A stretch of 64,000 bases of DNA from Halomarinibacterium sp041392125 (GCA_041392125.1 JAWKMR010000004.1:124001-188000); one strand, 5' to 3'; counted from the stretch's first letter, positions 41,327 through 50,673 are shown. Notes: generated by a model from the letters alone, not told the origin. A program made the numbers and translations.

Positions 41327-41437
41327 TGTTATTTTTCATTTCGTCCCTCAATGAATAATTGTGTGTTATTTTTCATTTCGTCCCTCAATGAATAATTGTG
41401 TGTTATTTTTCATTTCGTCCCTCAATGAATAATTATC
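41327..41437 (-). repeat. Threefold 37-bp tandem direct repeat between nqrA and nqrB
   Basis: Units are 41327-41363, 41364-41400 and 41401-41437; the first two are identical and the third differs only in its last bases. On the coding (minus) strand each unit contains ATTCATTGAGGGACGAAATG, with a Shine-Dalgarno-like GAGGG eight bases before an ATG, and a TTCATT/AATGAA hairpin. From those ATGs run two identical 15-codon mini-ORFs (41366-41413 and 41329-41376, overlapping by 11 bases) and a third of 12 codons (41301-41339). The repeat begins at the nqrA stop codon. Confidence 0.95.
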
Positions 41438-42785
41438 CAATTTCTTTATACATTAAATCTAATCCTTCGCGAATAATTTTTTGGTGTGGTTGCTTTGAAA
41501 CACACACAAATTCTGTAAGGGCGAAATCTTCAGGAGCTACTTCATACATTCCCAAAGCTTCCATCTGATCTAAATCTTTTACCATACAAGCCTTCAGTAA
41601 TTGCAGCGGATACATATCCAGCGGAAATACTTCTTCGTAATTCCCCGTCACTACAAAAGCACGATGCTCGCCATTGGTATTGGTGTCTAAATCATACTTT
41701 TTATTAGGCATCATCCAAGAGAATGTCAAGGCTCTTGAGGGCGATATTTTATTGAAAACGGGTTTATTCCATCCAAAAAATTCATAATCATTTCCTTCAG
41801 GAATAATACTTACAGTATTAGCATAATACCCTAAATGTCCTTTTGGTGAAATTTGAGTTCCGGTTAAAACAGTGCCACTAATAATTCTTGAATTGTCATC
41901 TGTAATACCGGAGTCGTATACAAAGGTTGAGACTTCGGCGCCTATTTTTGTGGTATAATATTTAGGTGTCTTAACACAAGATCCTGCCAGAGCAATCACT
42001 CTTTCGGCATTAAACTTTCCGGTAAGTAAAAGTTCCCCGATAATCACTAAATCTTGAGCAGCAACTGTCCAAACAACTTCGCCCTTATTAACCGGTTGAA
42101 TTTTACCAATTTGGGTTCCTACATTACCTGCAGGATGGGGTCCGCTTACTTGGTGAATGTTACAGTTCTCTATTCCTTTTAAGGGAGAATTACTGTTTTT
42201 GCCGATACTAATATGCACATTGCCTTCGGTTAATTTACTGAGAGCCGTTACTGCTGCTTGTAATTCTTTTTCTTTACCGGTTAAGGTAAAATCCAAATCG
42301 GCTGCCAAAGGAGCGGTGGTATATCCTGAAATAAAAATAGCCTTAGGGGTATGTTTTGGATTGGCAATAACATCGTAAGGACGTTGTTTTATAAAAGGCC
42401 AACAACCCGAAGCTAATAATAATTCTTTAATGGTGTTAGCATTAGCCGTATCAGGTTTTATGGCTCCAAAATCTTTAAAACTATCTTGGGGATCTGCCTC
42501 AATTAAAAGTTCGGTAATCACACGTTTTGCACCGCGGTCAACCTTAGTAAGCGTCCCCGAAACAGGGCTTACAAACTTGATTGATTCGTCACTTTTATAA
42601 TAAAATAAAACCTCCCCAGCTTGTACTTTGGCTCCTTCTTTCACAACCATTTTTGGGGTAATAAGGTGGAAATCTTTGGGTCTTATAGCGAAGGTTCTTG
42701 AGCGAGGTGCTTTGGAAAGCGTTTTTTCGGCTTCGCCTTTAAGATGTATGGTAAGACCTTTTTTAATCTTAATGTCTTTGGACAT
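41433..42785 (-). CDS. nqrA: Na+-translocating NADH:quinone reductase subunit A
   Basis: The 450-aa peripheral cytosolic subunit of Nqr, without cofactors, binds ubiquinone-like ligands. RnfC/Nqr-like features include LTIHLKGEA at the N-terminus and SPVSGTLTKVDRGAKR (hybrid-domain). GSCVKTPKYY and HRAFVVTGNYEEVFPLDMYPLQLLKA in the C-terminal part are also seen. It is the first gene of nqrABCDEF. A TAnnTTTG element (minus strand 42849-42856) lies 64 bp upstream, and its stop codon lies in the tandem repeat that precedes nqrB. Confidence 0.96.
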   Translation of the reverse strand: MSKDIKIKKGLTIHLKGEAEKTLSKAPRSRTFAIRPKDFHLITPKMVVKEGAKVQAGEVLFYYKSDESIKFVSPVSGTLTKVDRGAKRVITELLIEADPQDSFKDFGAIKPDTANANTIKELLLASGCWPFIKQRPYDVIANPKHTPKAIFISGYTTAPLAADLDFTLTGKEKELQAAVTALSKLTEGNVHISIGKNSNSPLKGIENCNIHQVSGPHPAGNVGTQIGKIQPVNKGEVVWTVAAQDLVIIGELLLTGKFNAERVIALAGSCVKTPKYYTTKIGAEVSTFVYDSGITDDNSRIISGTVLTGTQISPKGHLGYYANTVSIIPEGNDYEFFGWNKPVFNKISPSRALTFSWMMPNKKYDLDTNTNGEHRAFVVTGNYEEVFPLDMYPLQLLKACMVKDLDQMEALGMYEVAPEDFALTEFVCVSKQPHQKIIREGLDLMYKEIG

Positions 42786-42848
42786 AGGATACTTATGTTA
42801 AAGTTCTCTTTTAATTCCCTTCTGAAAATTATTCAGATTTTGGGACTG

Positions 42849-42856
42849 CAAATTTA
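42849..42856 (-). promoter_or_regulatory. Candidate -7 element of the nqr operon
   Basis: On the minus strand the sequence reads TAAATTTG, an exact TAnnTTTG match, 64 bp upstream of nqrA. No good TTG box is seen 17-23 bp further up, so the call is tentative. Confidence 0.33.
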
Positions 42857-42977
42857 TAAATTAAAACACGCTTTGCATAATAAATATCCATAATTTTATT
42901 TTTAAAACAGGAGTAACGTTTTCGAAATTAACTAAGGCATAAAAATTGCTTATCTTTAGCCCTAAAATGATATTTAT

Positions 42978-44231
42978 ATGCTTCGGAAAGCACTATTCCT
43001 TTATCTTGTTTTTTTTATAGGGACAGCAGTACATTCGCAAATTGTTGAAAAAGTAGAACCTTATTACATTCGTACCATCCAATTTAAAGGAAGCACCCAA
43101 CAAAGTCAGTTACCTATTATACGTTTAGGTGAACGCTTAACACTTACCTTTGATGATATTAACGGAAATGAAGAAGACTACTATTACAAAATTACCCACC
43201 ACGATTTCGATTGGAACGAAAGTGACCTCTCCAAAGGAGAATATTTAAATGGTTTTGATGAAGTGCGTATTGAAACATACGAAAACTCCTTAAACTCCCT
43301 TCAACTATATTCACATTATAGTGTTTCGTTCCCTAACCGTGAAACACGAGGCATTACCAAAAGCGGCAATTATTTAATTAGTATTTACGACGATAATAAT
43401 ATGCTCGTTTTTACCCGAAAATTTATGGTCGTAGAAGAAGAGGTTGCTGTTGGGGTAGAAATTAAACGTTCTCGAAATTTAAAATATATCGATACCAAAC
43501 AAACAGTTCAGTTTTCCATAAACTCCAAAGATCAATTACTTATTAACCCTAACCAGAGTGTAAAAACCTTGGTACTTCAAAACAGTAATCTCAAAACTGC
43601 TATTACCGATTTAAAACCCCAATACACCATTGGTTCAGAATTAATTTATCGCTACGATCAAGAATCGGCTTTTTGGGCAGGAAACGAGTTTTATAATTTT
43701 GACAATAAAGAAGCGCGTGGTGCTAATAACGGCATTCGTTTTATAGAACTTACCGATCTTTTTGAGCATTATCTTTATACTAACCTTTCAAGAGCCGACA
43801 GGCCTTATACTTACTATCCTGATATTAACGGAAATTTTGTAGTACGCAATTTTAATGCTGTAAATAGTGATATAGAAGCAGAATATATACGAATGCATTT
43901 TGCACTTCAGTATTATGAAGATATTGGAGATAAAGAGGTTCATATATACGGTAATTTTAATGACTGGACCATTGACGAAAGTACCTATATGCGTTACGAT
44001 GAAGAAACAGACACTTACAAAAACACCCGTCTTTTTAAACAAGGGTTTTATAACTATCGATATGTTTTGGTAGATCGTGACGGCAGTATTGATCAAGGGG
44101 CAATCGATGGAAATTTTTGGCAAACTGAAAACGATTATACAGTTTTGGTGTATTATCGGGGGCCCGGGCAACGGTATGATAAGATTATTGGGATGGGCAA
44201 AGGAAATTCAAGCATCATTACCAACAACTAA
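42978..44231 (+). CDS. Type IX secretion system plug protein (DUF5103)
   Basis: The 417-aa secreted protein has a signal peptide ending near AVHSQ. The N-terminal domain matches the T9SS plug family: YIRTIQFKG, RLGERLTLTFDDI and YYYKITHHDFDWNESDLSKGEYL. This family includes the protein found blocking the periplasmic side of the SprA translocon. The C-terminal half contains an immunoglobulin/CBM48-like VHIYGNFNDW segment. It works with the T9SS, for which several cargo proteins are in this window. It is divergent from nqrA and followed by a DUF3667 gene. Confidence 0.9.
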   Translation: MLRKALFLYLVFFIGTAVHSQIVEKVEPYYIRTIQFKGSTQQSQLPIIRLGERLTLTFDDINGNEEDYYYKITHHDFDWNESDLSKGEYLNGFDEVRIETYENSLNSLQLYSHYSVSFPNRETRGITKSGNYLISIYDDNNMLVFTRKFMVVEEEVAVGVEIKRSRNLKYIDTKQTVQFSINSKDQLLINPNQSVKTLVLQNSNLKTAITDLKPQYTIGSELIYRYDQESAFWAGNEFYNFDNKEARGANNGIRFIELTDLFEHYLYTNLSRADRPYTYYPDINGNFVVRNFNAVNSDIEAEYIRMHFALQYYEDIGDKEVHIYGNFNDWTIDESTYMRYDEETDTYKNTRLFKQGFYNYRYVLVDRDGSIDQGAIDGNFWQTENDYTVLVYYRGPGQRYDKIIGMGKGNSSIITNN

Positions 44232-44288
44232 CCTTTTTTTTCAAATTATTGGATAAATACATTTAGGAACTTTCCTTACATTTATCCT

Positions 44289-45431
44289 ATGAGTAGCACC
44301 TTACCAGAAAAAAGTAATAGCCGAAGAGCAGCCAAATATCGTGGTGTACATTGCCTTAATTGCGGGCACCCTCTGGATTTAAGCGATGTCTATTGTTCCT
44401 ATTGCGGGCAACTCAATTCTACCAAAAAATTAGCATTTACCGATTTTTTCAAGGAGTTTTTCAGTAGCATTGTGAATTACGACTCTCGGTTGCGCTATAC
44501 TATAAAGGATATACTCTTTAAGCCGGGCACCATTACCAAAAATTATGTAGAAGGACAGCGTTTAAAATATGCCAATCCTTTTCGGTTTTTTTTGAGTGTT
44601 TCAATTATTTACTTTTTAATTCAAAGTCTCATTTCAACATTTTCAGGAAACAATGCCTTCATTAATTTAAACAATAATGATTCTTCCGGTAATAAAAATG
44701 AAAAAATAGTCACTTTTAATAGTTCAGACTCCAACAACAACAAAAAGAATACTATTCAAGATAGCCTAACAACCCAAAAAGATACACTACAAGCAGGAGA
44801 AAAAGATCTCCCTTTTCAAACAAAGAAACCGAAAGAAATTACCTATTATTCTGAAAAAGAATTAGACTCCATGTCATTGACTGACAGGCTAGGAAAACGA
44901 TGGGGGCTATATCAAGATTTTTATGAAGAATACGATATTTCAAACCCTGGTATTGCTTTAGATAGTTTAAAACACAACAAAACAAGGTTCAACCAATGGC
45001 TATATAGCAAAAATTCCTCTATAAAACGCATCAAAGAAAACCCTTTTGAGTTTGTTAATTACTTGCTTGGTAAAGTTCCCTTTTTTCTTTTCTTTTTCGC
45101 ACCCTTCTTTGCCTTGTTTTTCTGGCTTTTATACTCAAAAAAGAAATACAGCTATATGGAACATTTAATATTTATCTTCCATATTTTCGGTTTTGTGTTT
45201 TTAGGAATGCTATTGCTTCTGCTTCCCGATTTACTCATTGGTGAGGATATCTTAACGGGTATATTTCTGACGCTTATTGGCCCTTTTTATTTTTATAAAG
45301 CATTACGAAATTTTTATAGACAAAATAGGTTTATAAGCATTTTAAAATTCTTAATTTTAAATATTGTTTTTAATATTAGTGTCATTGTTATTGCAATTTT
45401 ATTTTTTGCCATAACGGCCGCAACATACTAA
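44289..45431 (+). CDS. DUF3667 membrane protein with zinc ribbon
   Basis: The 380-aa protein begins with a small zinc ribbon (CLNCGHPL and YCSYCGQ, four cysteines) followed by DSRLRYTIKDILFKPGTITKNYVEGQR, the DUF3667 hallmark. One hydrophobic helix follows near residue 100, then a polar, Asn/Lys-rich loop of about 130 residues, and four or so helices toward the C-terminus. The function is unknown. Its stop overlaps the apaG start by one base, so the two are coupled. Confidence 0.9.
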   Translation: MSSTLPEKSNSRRAAKYRGVHCLNCGHPLDLSDVYCSYCGQLNSTKKLAFTDFFKEFFSSIVNYDSRLRYTIKDILFKPGTITKNYVEGQRLKYANPFRFFLSVSIIYFLIQSLISTFSGNNAFINLNNNDSSGNKNEKIVTFNSSDSNNNKKNTIQDSLTTQKDTLQAGEKDLPFQTKKPKEITYYSEKELDSMSLTDRLGKRWGLYQDFYEEYDISNPGIALDSLKHNKTRFNQWLYSKNSSIKRIKENPFEFVNYLLGKVPFFLFFFAPFFALFFWLLYSKKKYSYMEHLIFIFHIFGFVFLGMLLLLLPDLLIGEDILTGIFLTLIGPFYFYKALRNFYRQNRFISILKFLILNIVFNISVIVIAILFFAITAATY

Positions 45432-45811
45432 TGGTACAACAAGTAACGCATAATATTAAAGTTTCGGTAGAGACTAATTTTGAAGGCTCTTTCTACAGTG
45501 ACCATAAAAAACAATATGCATTTTCTTATACAGTACTCATTGAAAATCAAAGCCAGCATGCGGTGCAATTAAAATCGCGTTTTTGGCTCATTAAAGATGC
45601 TTTAAACGAAACCGAAACGGTAGAAGGAGAAGGAGTGATTGGCGAACAACCCATTATTGAACCAGGAACAAAACACCAATATAATAGCGGTTGTATTTTG
45701 GTTTCTCCCTTCGGAAGCATGCAAGGCTATTATAAAATGAAAACTCCTTTTGCTGAAATTGAAGTGGGTATCCCACTTTTTAAATTGAGCGCTCCATTTG
45801 CCATGAACTAA
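45431..45811 (+). CDS. apaG: ApaG domain protein
   Basis: The 126-aa beta-sandwich protein of the ApaG family shows VSVETNFEGSFYSDHKKQYAFSYTVLIENQS, GEGVIGEQPIIEPGTKHQYNSGC and the SPFGSMQGYYKM end. ApaG is linked to Co2+ resistance and Mg2+ efflux in enterobacteria, but the molecular role is unclear. Length and motifs are full. The start (TAATG) overlaps the DUF3667 stop codon. A 184-bp gap without recognisable features follows. Confidence 0.93.
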   Translation: MVQQVTHNIKVSVETNFEGSFYSDHKKQYAFSYTVLIENQSQHAVQLKSRFWLIKDALNETETVEGEGVIGEQPIIEPGTKHQYNSGCILVSPFGSMQGYYKMKTPFAEIEVGIPLFKLSAPFAMN

Positions 45812-45995
45812 TACAAGTTCATCCTACAACAACTCGCATACTATTACTTTTGGCTTACGGCATAGCACTTTTGACGCAAACTAAGGTCCTGCGACAAATG
45901 TGGTATTCAATGCGCTTTTTGTTCTAACCATTATTGAGTTACGATTTTACTTTTGACCCATCAAACAATCCGTAAACGGATATAAAATTGAAGTC

Positions 45996-46184
45996 ATGAA
46001 AATTCAACAACTCAACCAATCCAAATTGAAAGCGTCTCTCAGTTCTCTTTTTATAATTTCTATAAGCGGATTACTGGTATACGTTTGCTACTATTCTTTA
46101 CAAATTACTTGGGACCATCTTTTACAACAAGCGAGTCTCGAAATTAACCGATGGGTTTCTCAACCCATTTCAACTATGTATTAA
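45996..46184 (+). CDS. Possible small single-helix membrane protein
   Basis: This 62-aa frame starts with ATG (MKIQQLNQSK) and holds one hydrophobic helix (LFIISISGLLVYVCYY) and a polar tail. I recognise no family. It ends 26 bp before the signal-peptide protein that follows on the same strand, so it could be the first gene of that unit. It has no other support, and the ORF could be fortuitous. A TAnnTTTG-like element at 45948-45955 lies 40 bp upstream. Confidence 0.35.
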   Translation: MKIQQLNQSKLKASLSSLFIISISGLLVYVCYYSLQITWDHLLQQASLEINRWVSQPISTMY

Positions 46185-46210
46185 TTCAAATTTTATTAAA
46201 ATCAATTCTT

Positions 46211-46744
46211 ATGAAAAAATTAGTATTCATTTTCACTTTCGCAATCATTGCAAACACTATTTCAGCTCAATCAAAAAAAGATGAGCAAGACATTAAAAAT
46301 ACGATTCAACTACTTCAAAAAGGATGGAACGCCGGAAGCGGAAAAATTTTTGCCAGTGCCTTTAGCGAACCCCATGACTTTATTGTTTGGAATGGGTATT
46401 ATATGAAAAACAATACTGTAGAAAACAATGAAAAGAGTCATAATTTCATTTATCAAAAATTTTATAAAGACACTCAGTTGTTTTATACCATTGATAAAAT
46501 AAAATATTTGAGCAATGACATTGCTTTGGTTCATATGTTAGGTGCTGTTGTAAGTAATACTGAACAAAAACCTACAGACCCACAGGTGCTCATTTCTATG
46601 GTAATACAAAAGGACAACGGCAACTGGAGAATTGTTTCTTTCCACAACTTGGATTTAGAGGTATTTCAAAACGAAGAAACTAAGAAAAATGCTCCTCTAC
46701 CGGTACAAGTAATGTATTCCTCTTGGTATGCAGAAACAAATTAA
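46211..46744 (+). CDS. Secreted SgcJ/EcaC-family (SnoaL-like, DUF4440) protein
   Basis: The protein has a signal peptide (KKLVFIFTFAIIANTISAQ) and a single SnoaL-like cone-shaped domain of the SgcJ/EcaC type. Helical DIKNTIQLLQKGWNAGSG is followed by FASAFSEPHDFIVWNGY and the C-terminal sheet KDNGNWRIVSFHNLDLE. Such domains can bind small hydrophobic ligands or act as enzymes, and the role here is unknown. I start it at ATG 46211; a longer frame from 46151 would put 20 residues before the signal. A terminator follows. Confidence 0.85.
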   Translation: MKKLVFIFTFAIIANTISAQSKKDEQDIKNTIQLLQKGWNAGSGKIFASAFSEPHDFIVWNGYYMKNNTVENNEKSHNFIYQKFYKDTQLFYTIDKIKYLSNDIALVHMLGAVVSNTEQKPTDPQVLISMVIQKDNGNWRIVSFHNLDLEVFQNEETKKNAPLPVQVMYSSWYAETN

Positions 46745-46756
46745 AATTTACTGAGT

Positions 46757-46789
46757 AAACAGTGCTTGGTCTTTCAAGCACTGTTTTTA
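46757..46789 (+). terminator. Rho-independent terminator
   Basis: AAACAGTGCTTG pairs with CAAGCACTGTTT around a GTCTTT loop, followed by T residues. It ends the unit with the SnoaL-like gene. Confidence 0.87.
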
Positions 46790-46835
46790 GTATTCCCATT
46801 TTTAGTATCTTAACTATCCAAAACAACGATCAACC

Positions 46836-49676
46836 GTGAATTTTCAATACGTAAAGACTTTTGTTTTTTTTATTTTTTTCATTCTCCTGAATCCGTTATT
46901 CAGCATTGCACAAATAAGCAGTATTGACAGCACGAACATTTTTACGGTTAAAAAAAATTATTACAAACAAAGTTTATTCAGTAAAACTAAAATTCTTAAG
47001 AGTCAAGAAACAATTACCATTAAAGACCTATTGTCACACCCAGAAAAATTTACTTTTCAGCTTCTAAAAGACAGTATTATTGAAGACCAAAAAAGCGCTT
47101 GGCTTAAGGTTACACTAAATCCACAAATAGATTTAAAGCAAGCTTCTATCCTATTTAAACGCAATACGGAAGAGTTTCGCGAAATTGCCGCTATGGACAG
47201 TGTCTTTATTTATTTGGTTCAAAACAACCAAATTATTAAAAGCACTCAAACAGGAGTATATATCCCCGCTTCAAAAAAAGATATCCCCTTTCCGGTTCCG
47301 GTAAATACTTTTAGAGTTCCCTTAGTTAAAGGTATTTCTACAGATATTTATATTCAAGCATTTGATAAGAATTCCATTTTCCCAATGTTGGAATTAAAGG
47401 ACATATCCATACCGATAAAAAATGAATCCAATGCCTTAAACATCTTTTTAATAATTCTCTCCAGCACTGCTTTCATATTGGGGTTTTATGTGTTATTCTT
47501 TTTCTTTTTTACAAAAGACATTTCATACTTTTATCTATCTATTGCTTTTTTTATCCGTATAATTCATTACCAATTATTAACCACAGATTTGTACATTGTT
47601 GAAGCTTTATTTCCAGAAAAACCTACAATAACTGAAGTCCTTTGGATTTTAACGACACTTCCTTCTATTTTTATAATTTTAGTATTTGTAAGGTCGTTTT
47701 TAAACTTGAAACAACTTAATTTAAAACTCTATAAAATTACCAATATCATTATCTATGTTATTGGTATAACGACTGTTTTATCTCTTATCGCTTATAAAAT
47801 ACAACCTTCTCTTTATTACCATACCGAAACTCTAAGTGCAGCCTTTAGTTTTATTGCTTTTTTGGCTATTATTGTGCGCCTAGCATTTTACAAAAATGTA
47901 TTAATTCGTTATATCGTTCTATCGGTGGGATGGTTGTTTATATTCAGCCTTTTGGGCATTTTATGGAATCTTGGAGTAATTCCTTTTTCCAGTACGCTCA
48001 ATCCTTGGATTGTGGGTCACTTGGGCTTTATGCTAATTCTCTCTTTGGCCATTGCACGTAAGGTTCAATTAAGCGAACGTGCCAAAAGCGAAGTAGAAAA
48101 GGTAAAAGAAATAGACTCCATAAAATCTAAATTCTTTGCCAATATCTCTCACGAATTCCGCACCCCCCTATCTCTTATTTTGGGGCCCATTAATCAGTCC
48201 TTAGAAAATATTCCCGCCACCGAAGCCATTGAAGATACCACCGAAATTCCGGTAAAAGGAAAGTACTTAAAGGTAATGAAACGAAATGCATTACGGCTTC
48301 AAAACTTGGTAAACCAAATACTGGATCTGTCAAAACTAGACCAAGGGAAAATGAACTTACAAGTCGCAGAAGGTGATTTAATATCGTTCATTCGCGCCAT
48401 TGTATTCTCTTTTGAAAGTCTATCAGAAATAAAACACATCCGCTTTCAAACTCATTTTCCAAAGGCAATACCCAATAGCTATTTCGACAAAGATAAATTG
48501 GAAAAGATTTTAACAAACCTCTTATCTAATGCATTGAAATTTACACCGGAATATGGAGAAGTTTCGGTAGAAATTGAAGATACCAATAAAGCTATTAAAA
48601 TAAGTGTTTCCGACACAGGAAAAGGACTTTCCAAAGAAGAAATAGATAACATCTTTAATCGCTTCTATCAAACCGAAACCGCACAAGATCAAGGTACCGG
48701 CATTGGCTTGGCATTGGTAAAAGAACTGGTAGAACTTTATCACGGGCAGATAAGTGTAGATAGCATGGAAGGAAGCGGAACCACCTTTAAAGTATTACTG
48801 CCCTACCGAAAAATAGATTTTAATCCTAAAGAAATTGTTGCCCAAGAAATAGAAATGAGTCCCCAAAAAACCAATCTTTCTTTGTTATTTGCAGAAAATG
48901 AAAATACAGAGGAATCATACAAAGGAGATTCAGATCTACCGGTATTACTTATTGTGGAGGATAATCCAGACCTAAGGGAATATATTTCGGAACAATTGCA
49001 AGATCATTTTAAAATATACAAAACAAAAGACGGAAAGGAAGGTTTTTCAATAGCGCAAATAGAAATTCCGGATTTGGTGATTAGCGATGTCATGATGCCT
49101 AAAATGAATGGAATTGAGTTGTGTGAAAAACTAAAAAACAATATAAAAACCTCTCACATTCCGGTAATTCTTTTAACTGCCAAAGCTGAGCAACGTGATA
49201 AAATTGAAGGCCTTCAAACCGGAGCCGATGATTATGTAACCAAACCTTTTGACGGAAGAGAATTACTAATAAGAGCCCAGAACCTAATAAAACAAAGGGA
49301 ATTGTTACGTCAAAAATTTAGCGGTGAATTGAAAATTGGTCCTTCCGAAGTCATTCTATCTTCTATGGACGAACGTTTTATGAAACAAGTGCTTACAACC
49401 GTGGAAGAAAATATGGGCAATGAGTTTTATACAGTTGAAGATTTAGCCTCAAATATTGGCTTTAGCCGCTCTCAGTTAAACCGAAAATTAAAAAGCCTCG
49501 TCGGAAAATCCCCTAATCATCTTATTCGTGAGTTTAGGCTGGCTCGAGCAAAAGAACTACTGGAGCAAAAAACAGGTTCTATTTCTGAAATTGCGTACCA
49601 AGTAGGATATTCAAATCTTTCTTATTTTTCAAAAAGTTACAAAGAAGCCTTTGGAAAATTACCTAGCGAAGTATAG
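46836..49676 (+). CDS. 7TMR-DISM hybrid histidine kinase with receiver and AraC domain
   Basis: The 946-aa protein is a one-polypeptide two-component system. It has a signal peptide, a periplasmic sensory domain (~30-170) of the 7TMR-DISMED2 type and seven membrane helices (~195-400). A HisKA domain has His in ISHEFRTPLSLILGP near 440, and a HATPase domain follows (VSDTGKGLS, GTGIGLALVK). A receiver at about 700-810 has LLIVEDN and Asp in ISDVMMPKMNG. The C-terminal AraC helix-turn-helix includes IAYQVGYSNLSYFSKSYKEAFG. It therefore senses outside and binds DNA itself while membrane-bound. The start is GTG. It is convergent with the DUF6695 gene, 4 bp away. Confidence 0.92.
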   Translation: MNFQYVKTFVFFIFFILLNPLFSIAQISSIDSTNIFTVKKNYYKQSLFSKTKILKSQETITIKDLLSHPEKFTFQLLKDSIIEDQKSAWLKVTLNPQIDLKQASILFKRNTEEFREIAAMDSVFIYLVQNNQIIKSTQTGVYIPASKKDIPFPVPVNTFRVPLVKGISTDIYIQAFDKNSIFPMLELKDISIPIKNESNALNIFLIILSSTAFILGFYVLFFFFFTKDISYFYLSIAFFIRIIHYQLLTTDLYIVEALFPEKPTITEVLWILTTLPSIFIILVFVRSFLNLKQLNLKLYKITNIIIYVIGITTVLSLIAYKIQPSLYYHTETLSAAFSFIAFLAIIVRLAFYKNVLIRYIVLSVGWLFIFSLLGILWNLGVIPFSSTLNPWIVGHLGFMLILSLAIARKVQLSERAKSEVEKVKEIDSIKSKFFANISHEFRTPLSLILGPINQSLENIPATEAIEDTTEIPVKGKYLKVMKRNALRLQNLVNQILDLSKLDQGKMNLQVAEGDLISFIRAIVFSFESLSEIKHIRFQTHFPKAIPNSYFDKDKLEKILTNLLSNALKFTPEYGEVSVEIEDTNKAIKISVSDTGKGLSKEEIDNIFNRFYQTETAQDQGTGIGLALVKELVELYHGQISVDSMEGSGTTFKVLLPYRKIDFNPKEIVAQEIEMSPQKTNLSLLFAENENTEESYKGDSDLPVLLIVEDNPDLREYISEQLQDHFKIYKTKDGKEGFSIAQIEIPDLVISDVMMPKMNGIELCEKLKNNIKTSHIPVILLTAKAEQRDKIEGLQTGADDYVTKPFDGRELLIRAQNLIKQRELLRQKFSGELKIGPSEVILSSMDERFMKQVLTTVEENMGNEFYTVEDLASNIGFSRSQLNRKLKSLVGKSPNHLIREFRLARAKELLEQKTGSISEIAYQVGYSNLSYFSKSYKEAFGKLPSEV

Positions 49677-49680
49677 TATA

Positions 49681-50673
49681 TTATTTAATGAAATTCTGAA
49701 ATGATGCAACCATTTCTAATTTTATTTTCTTCCCTTCCTGATTGACATGACAAAACGCACAATGCGAATCGTAGGTAAACTGATACGGTTTTGATGCCTC
49801 AAATTCATTTGAAAAATAGACCCCGTCAAAATCTTCAACGAGGAAATCGTTGTAGCGTTTTATTCTAAAATGGTTTGTGGGAAGTTCCTCATTTTTAACC
49901 AATTCAAAATACGAACTACTGCCAATACCTTCCAATTTTTGTAAGTGTTTGTGGGTTTCAAAAAAGGAAATCTTGTCTTCTTCAGTTGCCTTCTTTTTAT
50001 GAAAATAATTTTTTAAATTCTCTTTAAAAGCCGAACCTTCAAAGGGTTTTATCCTTCCTTGATACACTTCATAGGCCTTCCCTAACCCCGCTTTTTCCAC
50101 ATTGCCAATCCCGCTGGGTGTAAATTTTTTATTGAAATGCAATGCTTTTTGAATTTTCTTATCAGAAGTTCCGGCTAAAATGGTATCGGTAACAAATCGG
50201 GCACAATTACTTCCCTTTTTTTTGAAAGCACCATAGGGAATACTCCCTCTGTTTTGAATAGAGAGTGCATATATTTTTGCTTTATCAAAATCTACAGGTT
50301 CACATACTGAAGCAATCAACCGTCCCTCCCCGTGAGTTTTTTCGGGATTCGCATCTAACCATAGTAAAAGTTGATCTAAATTGGTAAGGCTATTTTGAGT
50401 ATCAAATTGCATGAGAAAAGGAATTTCCAATTCTGCATCGGTTTTAGCACTGCGTGCTCTCCCATAACCATTGGGGGTAATGTAACGTCCAAAATCGTAG
50501 TAATGGGCCTCGCCAGTTTTAGTATTAATTATGACTTGCGCTGCATGACCTGCTTTTATGTATTCTTTGGTTCCTAACCCCACTAAAGGCAAAAATCTGC
50601 AAATCCACTCATCGCTCATTTTTACAAAGGTGTCCGGGTAGGCCAATACCACTATTTTTCCGGTTGTATTCAA
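49681..50673 (-). CDS. DUF6695 family protein
   Basis: The 330-aa protein matches the flavobacterial DUF6695 family, whose function is unknown. It has no signal peptide. Features include GKIVVLAYPDTFV, HYYDFGRYITPNGYGRARS and KKKGSNCARFVTDTIL. The last, a Cys-containing loop in a DUF4105/NlpC-like context, may indicate a papain-like fold. The His after the YDSHCAFCHVN segment could pair with it. The start is TTG at 50673, the only plausible one after an upstream in-frame stop. Divergent from pruA. Confidence 0.8.
   Translation of the reverse strand: MNTTGKIVVLAYPDTFVKMSDEWICRFLPLVGLGTKEYIKAGHAAQVIINTKTGEAHYYDFGRYITPNGYGRARSAKTDAELEIPFLMQFDTQNSLTNLDQLLLWLDANPEKTHGEGRLIASVCEPVDFDKAKIYALSIQNRGSIPYGAFKKKGSNCARFVTDTILAGTSDKKIQKALHFNKKFTPSGIGNVEKAGLGKAYEVYQGRIKPFEGSAFKENLKNYFHKKKATEEDKISFFETHKHLQKLEGIGSSSYFELVKNEELPTNHFRIKRYNDFLVEDFDGVYFSNEFEASKPYQFTYDSHCAFCHVNQEGKKIKLEMVASFQNFIK

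Noticed and set aside
41327..41437. Tandem repeat as a CRISPR array
   Set aside because: The 37-bp units are directly contiguous with no unique spacers and there are no cas genes nearby; it is an ordinary tandem direct repeat.
45812..45995. Gap after apaG as an RNA gene
   Set aside because: No stable inverted repeat, tRNA-like cloverleaf or terminator was visible, so there is no support for a structured RNA.
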